A stretch of 64,000 nucleotides of DNA from Limimaricola pyoseonensis (GTDB lineage: Bacteria; Pseudomonadota; Alphaproteobacteria; Rhodobacterales; Rhodobacteraceae). The position numbers and the translations under genes are program-made. Shown in pieces: positions 56,597-64,000 of the stretch. The DNA lies in assembly GCF_900102015.1 (NCBI RefSeq), contig NZ_FNAT01000001.1, positions 186,001 to 250,000 of the forward strand. The letters run 5' to 3'. The notes under the pieces are model-generated. The model searched no databases. It had not been told where the DNA came from and was given only the letters and a program-made list of their open reading frames with translations. The stretch's first letter is position 1, and every line of letters begins with the position of its first letter.

Positions 56597-57750
56597 CCCC
56601 GGCTGCCCGCGCAGCCGCGGCGATGGAGGTGCTGGACGCCTGCCTGGACGGCATTCCGGCCGAGAAGGCGCTGCTCAACTGGTCGCGCGGCAGCAGGTTC
56701 GCGGGCTCGGGCGACCGGGCCGCCGTGCGCGACCTCGTCTTTTCGGGCCTGCGCCGGCGGCGCTCGGCCGCGGCCATCGGCGGCGCCGAGACCGGGCGGG
56801 GCCTTGTGCTGGGGCTCCTGCGCCAGGACGGAGTCGATCCGGACGACATCTTCACCGGCGAGAGACATGCCCCGCCCGTGCTGACCCACGAGGAGCGCGG
56901 CGCGCCGCCCGAGGGCCTGCCTGAGCCGATCCGCCACGACCTGCCCGATTGGCTCTGGGCGCGGTTCGGATCGTCGCTGGGCGACCGGGCCGCGGAGGCC
57001 GCGCAGGCGCTCAGGGACCGCGCGCCCGTCATGCTGCGCGTCAACCGGCGCCGGGCCAGCCTGGCCGAGGCGATCTCGGCGCTGGCGGACGAAGGGATCG
57101 CGGCCGAGCCGCATGGGCAGGTCGCCACCGCGCTGCGGGTGGTTTCCGGCGAACGGCGGCTGACGCGGTCGCGGGCCTATCTCGACGGCCTGGTCGAGTT
57201 GCAGGACGCCGCGTCGCAGGCGGCCGTGGCGCGGCTGCCGCTGCGGGACGGCCAGAGCGTTCTCGACTACTGCGCCGGCGGCGGCGGCAAGGCGCTGGCC
57301 ATGGCGGACCGGGCCGCGCTGCGGATCGATGCCCATGACGCCGACGACCGCCGGATGCGCGACATCCCGGCCCGCGCGGCGCGCGCGGGCGTGAAGATCA
57401 ACATGCCGGACCGGCTGGTGCGGGGCCGCTACGACCTCGTGCTGGTCGACGCGCCGTGCAGCGGCAGCGGAACCTGGCGCCGGAGCCCGGACGCAAAGTG
57501 GGGGCTGACGCCCGAGCGTCTGGACGAGCTCTGCGCGCTGCAGGCCGGCATTCTCGGCGAGGCCGCGCGAATGGTGCGCCCGGGCGGGCTGCTCGCCTAC
57601 GCCACCTGCTCGGTGCTCGAGGAGGAGAACGGGGGCACGGTGTCGCGTTTTCTCGCATCGCATCCCGGCTGGAGCCGGCGTGACGAGATGCGGCTTCTGC
57701 CGGGGCCGGATTGGGACGGGTTTTACCTCGCGCTGCTCGGAGGCGAGTAG
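56593..57750 (+). CDS. RsmB/NOP family RNA (cytosine-5) methyltransferase
   Basis: This 385-residue SAM-dependent methyltransferase has motif I as VLDYCAGGGGKALAMA. The two catalytic cysteines are Cys289 (DAPCSGSGTWRR) and Cys339 (ATCSVLEEENG), matching the release and nucleophile cysteines of RsmB. Compared with E. coli RsmB the N-terminal NusB-like domain is short or divergent. Target RNA (16S rRNA C967 or another site) is inferred only from family. The GTG start has no Shine-Dalgarno and overlaps a short upstream ORF. Confidence 0.88.
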   Translation: MTPAARAAAAMEVLDACLDGIPAEKALLNWSRGSRFAGSGDRAAVRDLVFSGLRRRRSAAAIGGAETGRGLVLGLLRQDGVDPDDIFTGERHAPPVLTHEERGAPPEGLPEPIRHDLPDWLWARFGSSLGDRAAEAAQALRDRAPVMLRVNRRRASLAEAISALADEGIAAEPHGQVATALRVVSGERRLTRSRAYLDGLVELQDAASQAAVARLPLRDGQSVLDYCAGGGGKALAMADRAALRIDAHDADDRRMRDIPARAARAGVKINMPDRLVRGRYDLVLVDAPCSGSGTWRRSPDAKWGLTPERLDELCALQAGILGEAARMVRPGGLLAYATCSVLEEENGGTVSRFLASHPGWSRRDEMRLLPGPDWDGFYLALLGGE

Positions 57751-57815
57751 GCGCAGCATTTACCAAGCGTTAGAGAATTTGCCGTCTTCTGGCCGGGCCA
57801 GCTGGAGGGCGAGAC

Positions 57816-60113
57816 ATGGTCGACATTGATCTGGGCGCGACCGTCGCGGAACGGGCCGACAACCACCCGGGGCCGGCGCAGCTTGTCGTGATCCTGGCGA
57901 CGGCCTCAGCGGCGCTGCTGGGCGCGGCCCTCACCCCGGATGGATATCTCGCCCTGCTGCTCCTGCTGCTGGGGACGACGCTCGCCGCGGTGGCCACGCT
58001 CTACGGGCTCCGCGCCGCGCTGTGGCGCCACAGGCGACGGCGCACGCAAGCCATGTCCGAGCGGTTGCTCTCCGCCGACAGCGCGCCCGGCTACCTGACC
58101 GAAACGGCGGGAGAGGTCCTCTACTGCAACGATGCGGCCCGCCGGCGCTTCCGGTCGCGGGCACCGACGCTCGGCAACGCGCTTTCGGAGGTTTTCGCCT
58201 GCCCCGCCATGGCGCTGCAGCGCCTTGAGCTCAAGGCGGAGCGCGACGGTGGCGCGCAGGACATGGTCGGCTCCCGCCGTGGCCATGTCCAGCTGAGCGT
58301 GGTGGCGCTGGGCGACGGCTTGTTCCTGTGGCGGATCGACGAACATGCGGAGCGGTTGGGGGCGGGGCGGGCTGCGGAGGCGCTGGGCCTGCCGATGCTT
58401 ACCTCCGGCCCGACCGGCACGATCCTCTACATGAACGAGGCCTGCCGCGACCTGACCGGCGGCCGGGCCCGTCGTCTCGAGGCGCTGTTCGAATCCGGGC
58501 CGATCGTCTCGGGCGCCGTGCAGCGAATTCGTGGCAGCGACGGGGAGGTGGAATGCCTCGTCGCGGAGATCCCCGCCAGCGGCGGACGTCGCGAGATCTA
58601 CCTGCTTCCGCCGGGTCGGGCCGGGGCGGCGCCAGCCGGCGGCTGGCAGGCCGAAGCTCTGCCTGTCGCGCTGATGCGGGTTTCGTCCTGCGGCCGGATC
58701 ATGCAGCTGAACGCGGCGGCGCAGGCGCTGATGCCCGAGGCGGAGGTCGATGGGCGCCTGACCGACCTGCTGGAAGGCCTGGGCCGACCGATCTCAGAGT
58801 GGCTGTCCGAGGCGGTGGCGGAGCGTGCGGTGCCCGGGCCGCAGTTCCTGCGCGGTCGCGGCGCGCATAGCGACAAGGTCCTGCAGGTCACGCTGGGGCC
58901 GCCCGATGACCAGGGGCAGATCGTGGCCGTGCTCAACGATGCGACAGAGCACAAGTCCCTGGAGGCACAGTTCGTCCAGGCCCAGAAGATGCAGGCCATC
59001 GGCCAGCTGGCGGGCGGGATCGCGCATGACTTCAACAACCTGCTGACGGCGATCTCGGGGCATTGCGACCTGCTGATGCTGCGGCACGACGAAAGCGACC
59101 AGGACTACGGCGACCTCGTACAGATCCACCAGAATGCCAACCGTGCGGCCAGCCTGGTCGGGCAGCTTCTGGCTTTCTCGCGCAAGCAGAACCTGCGGCT
59201 CGAGCAGATCGACCTTCGCGACACGCTCTCGGACCTCACCCACCTGCTGAACAGGCTGGTGGGAGAGCGGGTCACCCTGTCGCTGAACCACGACCCCGAT
59301 CTGCGCGAGATCCGGGCCGACAAGCGGCAGCTCGAGCAGGTGCTGATGAACCTCGTCGTCAATGCCCGCGACGCCATGCCCACGGGCGGCGAGATCCGGG
59401 TCGAGACCGACAATCTCGACCTCGAGACCCCTTTGCAGCGCGACCGCGCGCTGGTGCCGGCCGGGCAATGGGTGCGGATCCGGGTGATCGACAAGGGCTG
59501 CGGCATCCCGGCGGAGAAGATCGGCAAGATCTTCGAGCCGTTCTACACCACGAAGCGGCCGGGCGAGGGGACCGGGCTGGGCCTGTCCACGGCTTACGGC
59601 ATCGTCAAGCAGACGGGCGGGTTCATCTTCGTCGACAGCACGCCCGGCGAGGGCAGCGTCTTCACCCTGCTGCTGCCCAGCCGGGCGGCGAATGCGGCCG
59701 CAGCGCCAGAGCCCTCGGCCGAGCCCCTGACGCTGTCGCCCCGCCGGGCCGAGGGGATGGTGCTGCTGGTCGAGGACGAGGCGCCGGTCAGGGCCTTCGC
59801 CGCCCGGGCGCTACGGATGCGCGGTCTGTCCGTCATCGAGGCCGAGGACGGGGAGGCCGCGCTGGATATCCTCAGGGATGCCGATCTCGAGGTCGACATC
59901 ATCGTCACGGACGTGATCATGCCGGGCAAGGACGGCCCCACATGGGTGCGCGAGGCGCAGCTCGCGCGACCCGACGTGCAGGTGGTGTTCGTCTCCGGCT
60001 ATGCGGAAGACGACTTTTCAGACCAGCAGGCGGAGATCCCGAACTCGACATTCCTGCCGAAGCCGTTCTCGCTCAACGAGCTGGCCGCCACGGTGGAACG
60101 CCGTATCGCCTGA
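57816..60113 (+). CDS. cckA: Hybrid histidine kinase CckA
   Basis: A 765-residue membrane hybrid kinase at the top of the CckA-ChpT-CtrA phosphorelay, which controls cell cycle, motility and gene transfer agents in alphaproteobacteria. Two N-terminal membrane helices (about 22-70) are followed by degenerate PAS regions (about 85-330), the H-box [18 protein letters not shown] with His404, an HATPase domain (about 490-620, [13 protein letters not shown]) and a receiver domain with Asp699 ([11 protein letters not shown]). The H-box neighbourhood [17 protein letters not shown] is characteristic of CckA. chpT and ctrA are not in the window. Confidence 0.93.
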   Translation: MVDIDLGATVAERADNHPGPAQLVVILATASAALLGAALTPDGYLALLLLLLGTTLAAVATLYGLRAALWRHRRRRTQAMSERLLSADSAPGYLTETAGEVLYCNDAARRRFRSRAPTLGNALSEVFACPAMALQRLELKAERDGGAQDMVGSRRGHVQLSVVALGDGLFLWRIDEHAERLGAGRAAEALGLPMLTSGPTGTILYMNEACRDLTGGRARRLEALFESGPIVSGAVQRIRGSDGEVECLVAEIPASGGRREIYLLPPGRAGAAPAGGWQAEALPVALMRVSSCGRIMQLNAAAQALMPEAEVDGRLTDLLEGLGRPISEWLSEAVAERAVPGPQFLRGRGAHSDKVLQVTLGPPDDQGQIVAVLNDATEHKSLEAQFVQAQKMQAIGQLAGGIAHDFNNLLTAISGHCDLLMLRHDESDQDYGDLVQIHQNANRAASLVGQLLAFSRKQNLRLEQIDLRDTLSDLTHLLNRLVGERVTLSLNHDPDLREIRADKRQLEQVLMNLVVNARDAMPTGGEIRVETDNLDLETPLQRDRALVPAGQWVRIRVIDKGCGIPAEKIGKIFEPFYTTKRPGEGTGLGLSTAYGIVKQTGGFIFVDSTPGEGSVFTLLLPSRAANAAAAPEPSAEPLTLSPRRAEGMVLLVEDEAPVRAFAARALRMRGLSVIEAEDGEAALDILRDADLEVDIIVTDVIMPGKDGPTWVREAQLARPDVQVVFVSGYAEDDFSDQQAEIPNSTFLPKPFSLNELAATVERRIA

Positions 60114-60200
60114 TGCCCGGGCCGGAGAGCGGTTCTCCGGTCCGGGTGTGGCCGCAGGGTCGCCGGTCCGGGCAAGGGCCGCCCGGGCCGTGCGGCCGGG

Positions 60201-61187
60201 TCAGGCGCTGCGGTCCCCCAGCGCGAGGCCCTGGAGATGCGCGGCGCAGCCGATCAGCGCGGCGTAGTCGTCCTCAACCACGGCGACGCCGAAATTGCCC
60301 ATGAAGCCCGCGAAGCGGCCCTTGTCGCGGAAGGCCTCGGCAAAGCCGAAATCGCGCAGATGCGGAGCGATGGCGCGCGCCACGCCGCCGACGAGGTAGA
60401 CGCCGCCGAAGGGCAGCTGCACCAGGGCGAGGTTGCCTGCCACCACGCCGAGGAACCGCACGAAGACCCGCGCCGCCTCGACCGCGCGCGGGTCGCTGCC
60501 GTCGGTGCAGCCCGCCATCACCTCGGCCGCGGTCTTTTCGCGCGGGTCGTGGGCCTCGGCGCCGAGCCAGGCATAGACGCGCTCCAGCCCGCGGCCCGAC
60601 AGCACGTCCTCCACCGCCGGGAAGCCATGCGCGGTGGAGACGAACTGCGCCAGGCGCAGCTCGGCCTCGCTGGCGACCGGCAGGTTGATGTGGCCGGATT
60701 CGGAGGGCGTCACGTAGCGCCCGGTGTCGGTCTCGAACACCGGCGCGGCGTTGAAGCCGGTGCCGACCCCGATCACCAGCCGGGCGGCCTGCGGCGAGGC
60801 GGCGGGGAAGGGCACGATGTCGCGCAGGTGGTCGGGCGCGCAGTGGCCCAGCGCGTGGCCCTGCGCCTGCAGGTCGTTGAGGATGGCGAGGTGTTCGGCC
60901 CCGGTCGCGCGCGCCAGCGTCGTCTTGTCGATGGTCCAGTCGAGATTGGTCATCGTCGCGCGGCCGTCGCGCACCGGGCCGGCCACCGCGACGCAGGCGC
61001 CGTGGCAGTCCACGCCGCCCTCGTCGGCGATGTAGCGCCGCAGCACCGTTTCCAGACCGGCATACTCGCTGTTGGCGTAGCGGCGGATCGAGCCTTCGAT
61101 GATCTCGAGGCCACGGGCCAGCGCAACCCGGGTGTTGGTGCCGCCGATATCGGCGACCAGGGAATAGGCGTTGTCGGGGTGGGGCAT
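60201..61187 (-). CDS. glk: Glucokinase
   Basis: This 328-residue ATP-dependent glucokinase is of the E. coli Glk type. The phosphate-binding segment LVADIGGTNTRVALARG is at the N-terminus, the glucose-binding and catalytic base region includes ILNDLQAQGHALG, and GVGTGFNAAPV is the adenosine-proximal loop. It phosphorylates glucose released by the neighbouring beta-glucosidase or by alpha-glucosidases. It lies 30 bases after bgl with GAGGAA as ribosome binding site, last gene of aglR-bgl-glk. Confidence 0.94.
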   Translation of the reverse strand: MPHPDNAYSLVADIGGTNTRVALARGLEIIEGSIRRYANSEYAGLETVLRRYIADEGGVDCHGACVAVAGPVRDGRATMTNLDWTIDKTTLARATGAEHLAILNDLQAQGHALGHCAPDHLRDIVPFPAASPQAARLVIGVGTGFNAAPVFETDTGRYVTPSESGHINLPVASEAELRLAQFVSTAHGFPAVEDVLSGRGLERVYAWLGAEAHDPREKTAAEVMAGCTDGSDPRAVEAARVFVRFLGVVAGNLALVQLPFGGVYLVGGVARAIAPHLRDFGFAEAFRDKGRFAGFMGNFGVAVVEDDYAALIGCAAHLQGLALGDRSA

Positions 61188-61217
61188 CTGTCAGGTTCCT
61201 CGGTCAGCGGGCCAGAA

Positions 61218-62540
61218 TCAGCGGGCCAGTGCGGCGGCCAGGGCGTGATAGGAGGCTTTGGGCGTACGTGCGAGGCTTTCGAAATCGACATGCACGAGGC
61301 CGAAGCGCTTTTCGTAGCCGAAGGCCCATTCGTAGTTGTCGAGCAGCGACCAGTAGAAGAAGCCGCGCAGGTCGACCCCCTCGTCGATGGCGCGGCGGGC
61401 CTGCGCGAGGTGGGCCTGCATGAAGGCGATGCGCTCGGCATCCTCGACCGCGCCGGCCGCGGGCCGGTCGTCCCAGGCCATGCCGTTCTCGGTCACGTAG
61501 ACGGGGCGGCCGGGCAGGGCGTCGTTCACCTTGTGCAGGAAATGATGCAGCCCCTCGGGGTGGATCTCCCAGCCCATCTGCGTCTTGTCGAGCGGCCCTT
61601 CGACCGCCGCCACCGATGGCCAGGGCTGGTCCGGCGCGGCGCACATCAGGGAGCGCGTGTAGTAATTGACGCCAATCCAGTCGAGCGGTTGCGAGATCGC
61701 CACCATGTCGTCCTGCCAGCCGTCCGGCATGTGCGGCGCAAGCCCGGCCAGCGCGCCTTCCGGATAGCGGCCATGGGCGACCGCCTCGAGGAACCAGCGG
61801 TTGTAGATCTGGTCCTGGATATCGGCCGCGGCCGCGTCGGCCGGCGCGTCGCTGGCGGGCATCGCCCGTTCGAAGTTCAGCACGATGCCCAGCTCCTGCC
61901 GGCCCATGCCGCGCAGGCGCTCGACCGCCAGCCCATGGGCCAGCAGAATGTGATGCATCGCGCGCGCGGCCGCGCGGATGTCGCGCAGGCCCGGGGCGTG
62001 GTGGCCGAGGAAATGCGACAGCCAGGCGACGCACCAGGGCTCGTTGATCGTGGCGGTCGAGGCGACGCGGTCGCCGATCCGGGCGCTGATGACCTCGGCG
62101 AAATCCGCGAAGGCGAGCGCGGTGTCGCGGTTGGCCCAGCCGCCGCGATCGGCGAGCGCCGAGGGCAGCTCCCAGTGGTAGAGCGTCTGGAACGGGCGCA
62201 GCCCGCGCTCGAGGGTCGCGTCCACCAGCCGGTCGTAGAAGTCGAGCCCCTCCTGGTTCACGGGGCCGGTGCCGTTCGGAATGACCCGCGCCCATGAGGT
62301 GGAAAAGCGGTAGGCGTCGAAGCCCGCCTGCGCCATCAGGTCGAGATCTTCCTCGTAGCGATGGTAATGGTCGCAGGCGGTGGCGCCGTCCTCGGCGCGC
62401 ACCACGTTGCCGGGGCCTTGCGCGAAGCTGTCCCAGTGGCAGCGGCCGGCGCCGCCGAACCGGTGCCCCTCGATCTGGTAGGCGGCGGTCGCCGCGCCGA
62501 ACAGGAAGCCCTCGGGGAAGTCGCTGCGCGAGATATCCAT
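61218..62540 (-). CDS. GH1 beta-glucosidase
   Basis: This 440-residue family 1 glycoside hydrolase is cytoplasmic (no signal peptide). The acid/base is Glu167 in TINEPW and the nucleophile is Glu351 in YVTENGMAW. Other substrate-contact motifs are GAATAAYQIEG, YRFSTSWARVIP and YWSLLDNYEWAFGY. It probably hydrolyses disaccharides taken up by the adjacent ABC transporter. The gene lies between aglR and glk, with short gaps of 23 and 30 bases. Confidence 0.94.
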   Translation of the reverse strand: MDISRSDFPEGFLFGAATAAYQIEGHRFGGAGRCHWDSFAQGPGNVVRAEDGATACDHYHRYEEDLDLMAQAGFDAYRFSTSWARVIPNGTGPVNQEGLDFYDRLVDATLERGLRPFQTLYHWELPSALADRGGWANRDTALAFADFAEVISARIGDRVASTATINEPWCVAWLSHFLGHHAPGLRDIRAAARAMHHILLAHGLAVERLRGMGRQELGIVLNFERAMPASDAPADAAAADIQDQIYNRWFLEAVAHGRYPEGALAGLAPHMPDGWQDDMVAISQPLDWIGVNYYTRSLMCAAPDQPWPSVAAVEGPLDKTQMGWEIHPEGLHHFLHKVNDALPGRPVYVTENGMAWDDRPAAGAVEDAERIAFMQAHLAQARRAIDEGVDLRGFFYWSLLDNYEWAFGYEKRFGLVHVDFESLARTPKASYHALAAALAR

Positions 62541-62563
62541 ATGCTCTGCCTCGATGGCGGGCC

Positions 62564-63589
62564 TCAGCTCGGAGCCGGGCCGGTGGATCGGCCGATGATC
62601 AGCTCGGCCTCGAGAAGTTCGTGCCGGTGCGGGGCATCCGGCGCGTCGATGCGTTCTAGAACCATCCGGGCCAGCCGCTGTCCAGCCTCGCGTACGGAGG
62701 AGCGGGTCGCGGTGAAGGCCGGCACCGGCCCGTCGTCGCGCAGGTAGGAAAGCTGGTCGTCATGGGTGATCGCCGAGACCTCGCGCCCGAGCGTCAGGCC
62801 GATCTCCTCGACCGCGCGGCGCACGCCGAGCATGCAGATCACCGACGAGACGAGAAAGGCGGTCGGGGGATCGGGCATGGCCAGCATCTCGCGCGCGGCG
62901 CGGTAGCCGTAGCCTTCGGTCATCTCGTCCTGGCGCATGAGGGCGGGGTCCGGGGCCAGGCCCCGCGCGGCCAGCGCCATCTCGAGCCCCTGCCGGCGCC
63001 GATGCGCGAAGTCCATCTCCTCGTGGCCGTTGATCAGCGCGATGCGGCGATGCCCGAGATCCAGCAGGAACTCGGCCGCGCGACTGAAGGCGCGGCGGTT
63101 GTTGACGTCGAGCCAGCTATAGGGGCGCTCGGTCCCCGTGGCGCGGCCATGCACGGCGTAGGGCAGGCCGATCTCGTCGAGCAGTTCGATCCGCGGATCG
63201 TTCATCCGCGGCGCGCTGACGATCAGCCCGTCCACGAGGCCGCGCGCCTTGATCGAACGGTAGGCGCGCGCCTCGTCGTCGACGTCGACGACCGAGATCA
63301 GCATCTCGTAGCCGGCCTGGCTGTAGGTCTCGCCGGCGCCGGCGATGAAGTCGGCGAAGATCGGGTTGACCATCGCGTGGGTCGAGATCTTGGGGATGAC
63401 ATGGCCGATGGCACGGCTGCGGCCGGTGGCCAGCGCCTGCGCCCGCGTGTTGGGCCGGTACTCATGCGCCTTGGCCGCGGCCAGCACGCGGGCCCGCGTC
63501 GCCTCGCTGACGTCCTTGTAGCCGTTCAGCGCCCGGCTCACCGTGGTCTGGCTCAGCCCGAGCAAGCTGGAGAGTTCCCTGAGATTCAT
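62564..63589 (-). CDS. aglR: LacI-family repressor, AglR-like
   Basis: This 341-residue regulator has an N-terminal LacI HTH (MNLRELSSLLGLSQTTVSRA) and hinge, and a periplasmic-binding-protein-like sugar-sensing domain (about 60-335). The ATG at 63589 gives the standard N-terminus; a TTG at 63607 is rejected. It is the first gene of aglR-bgl-glk and is divergent from aglE. Palindromes with the AAAGCGCTTT core flank both promoters, so it should repress its own operon and the transporter. The inducer is probably a glucoside. Confidence 0.9.
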   Translation of the reverse strand: MNLRELSSLLGLSQTTVSRALNGYKDVSEATRARVLAAAKAHEYRPNTRAQALATGRSRAIGHVIPKISTHAMVNPIFADFIAGAGETYSQAGYEMLISVVDVDDEARAYRSIKARGLVDGLIVSAPRMNDPRIELLDEIGLPYAVHGRATGTERPYSWLDVNNRRAFSRAAEFLLDLGHRRIALINGHEEMDFAHRRRQGLEMALAARGLAPDPALMRQDEMTEGYGYRAAREMLAMPDPPTAFLVSSVICMLGVRRAVEEIGLTLGREVSAITHDDQLSYLRDDGPVPAFTATRSSVREAGQRLARMVLERIDAPDAPHRHELLEAELIIGRSTGPAPS

Positions 63590-63605
63590 CGCGGCACTGC
63601 CGTCC

Positions 63606-63615
63606 AAAGCGCTTT
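63606..63615. promoter_or_regulatory. AglR operator O1
   Basis: AAAGCGCTTT is a perfect 10-base palindrome just downstream of the predicted aglR start site (about 63622). Confidence 0.65.
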
Positions 63616-63628
63616 TGAAGTCCTTCGG

Positions 63629-63657
63629 ACACTACGCTGCGGAATGCGATTGGTCAA
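63629..63657 (-). promoter_or_regulatory. Promoter of aglR-bgl-glk, overlapped by a weak operator
   Basis: Minus-strand TTGACC (63652-63657) and TAGTGT (63629-63634) are spaced by 17 bases. The -35 is overlapped by an imperfect operator-like sequence (CAAAGCGCAGTTTG, 63655-63668). Confidence 0.6.
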
Positions 63658-63724
63658 AGCGCAGTTTGCCTTCCCGGAAGGTCAGCTAAGCCGCCGAAAC
63701 TTGGCGTGCTTTGCACGGTCGGCA

Positions 63725-63753
63725 TTGACAGGTCGTGACGGCTGGGCGAGGCT
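63725..63753 (+). promoter_or_regulatory. Promoter of the agl transporter operon
   Basis: Plus-strand TTGACA (63725-63730) is a perfect -35; a weak -10 (GAGGCT, 63748-63753) follows after 17 bases. Transcription would begin near 63760, directly in front of the operator at 63762. Confidence 0.5.
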
Positions 63754-63761
63754 GGCGAAGT

Positions 63762-63775
63762 CCAAAGCGCTTTGG
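63762..63775. promoter_or_regulatory. AglR operator O3
   Basis: CCAAAGCGCTTTGG is a perfect 14-base LacI-type palindrome at the predicted aglE start site, placed to block transcription. Confidence 0.75.
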
Positions 63776-63839
63776 TGTTGCCTTTGGCGCGTGGAACGAC
63801 AAGAGGTGGCCCGCGGGTCGCCGTGACGGGAGGTTACAC

Positions 63840-64000
63840 ATGAAGACGACTTTTCTGGCGAGCGTCGCCGGTCTCGCCCTGACGGCCGGCGCGGCGGCCG
63901 CGCAGGACCTGAAGTTTCCGGTGGGCGAGGGGGGCTTCAACTGGGACAGCTACAACCAGTTCGCCGATGCGCATGACCTGTCGGGCCAGTCCCTGACCGT
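63840..64000 (+). CDS. aglE: Alpha-glucoside ABC transporter substrate-binding protein AglE, N-terminal fragment
   Basis: The first 53 codons are in the window and the frame runs off the end. A signal peptide (about 1-21, cleaved after AAAA) is followed by DLKFPVGEGGFNWDSY and LSGQSLTV, the start of the AglE type of solute-binding protein. GGGAGG lies six bases before the ATG. It should be followed outside the window by permease and ATPase genes. The divergent aglR and palindromic operators support the assignment. Confidence 0.85.
   Translation, partial: MKTTFLASVAGLALTAGAAAAQDLKFPVGEGGFNWDSYNQFADAHDLSGQSLT

Overview
The window comes from a high-G+C alphaproteobacterium, almost certainly a member of the Rhodobacterales (Rhodobacter/Roseobacter group). 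The evidence is gene content and order: a helABCDX-type ccmABCDG cluster behind secDF, glnBA, a CckA-type hybrid kinase, an aerobic-type cobalamin set, an aglR-bgl-glk/aglE sugar locus and an IalB-family protein. Genus cannot be decided from the sequence. I see no insertion sequence, prophage, integron or CRISPR array. The region reads as chromosomal core with regulatory and accessory patches.

Layout. 1-5.4 kb: end of secD, secF, an Mth938-domain gene, the ccmABCDG cytochrome c maturation operon and a dihaem cytochrome c. 5.4-16.8 kb, mostly minus strand: acnA, a DUF1223 gene, an LpxL-like acyltransferase, an isolated fliG, a divergent pair of LuxR-type proteins (one without a DNA-binding domain), purB, a hypothetical gene and glnBA. 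16.9-20.1 kb: nnrD, tRNA-Leu(UAG), tig. 20.1-26.9 kb: a VOC protein facing a LysR regulator, then a cell-envelope block (DUF882, L,D-transpeptidase, lpxD, acyl carrier protein, ketoacyl synthase). 27-28.8 kb: ialB, a gene-poor stretch of about 680 bases with several minus-strand intrinsic terminators and at least one good small-RNA candidate, and an NTF2-like gene behind an ECF-type promoter. 28.8-36.8 kb: a CorC-family protein, a three-gene overlapping xerD operon, aroKB, an outer-membrane barrel and an aminotransferase. 36.8-40.9 kb: a 13-codon cysteine-rich leader ORF, cysS, cimA and a squalene/phytoene-synthase-fold gene. 40.9-47.5 kb: an MFS transporter, cobB and cobA, then divergent cbiD-cobK-glycosylase-esterase. 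47.7-52.6 kb: an HNH endonuclease, the zwf-pgl-pgi operon with a palindromic operator at its promoter, and ridA. 52.6-60.1 kb: tRNA-Gly(CCC), a RACo-like ferredoxin/ASKHA protein, guaB, an RsmB-type methyltransferase and cckA. 60.2-64 kb: glk, bgl and the LacI regulator aglR, divergent from aglE, which runs off the end.

How the genes connect. zwf-pgl-pgi and glk-bgl-agl together feed glucosides into glucose 6-phosphate and the Entner-Doudoroff or pentose phosphate routes. Both loci carry LacI-type palindromes, with different cores. The envelope block pairs peptidoglycan cross-linking with lipid A acylation and a private ACP/ketoacyl synthase. Many gene pairs overlap by ATGA or GTGA, so translational coupling is common.

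The observations I consider most worth a second look are the Cys-codon leader ORF in front of cysS, the stacked minus-strand terminators and small-RNA candidate upstream of ialB, a 23-30 base intergenic motif present three times, the LuxR pair with an HTH-less partner next to an orphan fliG, an anti-Shine-Dalgarno hairpin loop in an outer-membrane-protein leader, and the lpxD-acp-ketoacyl synthase cassette. All coordinates, motif counts and hairpins were read by eye. No database search or folding program was run.
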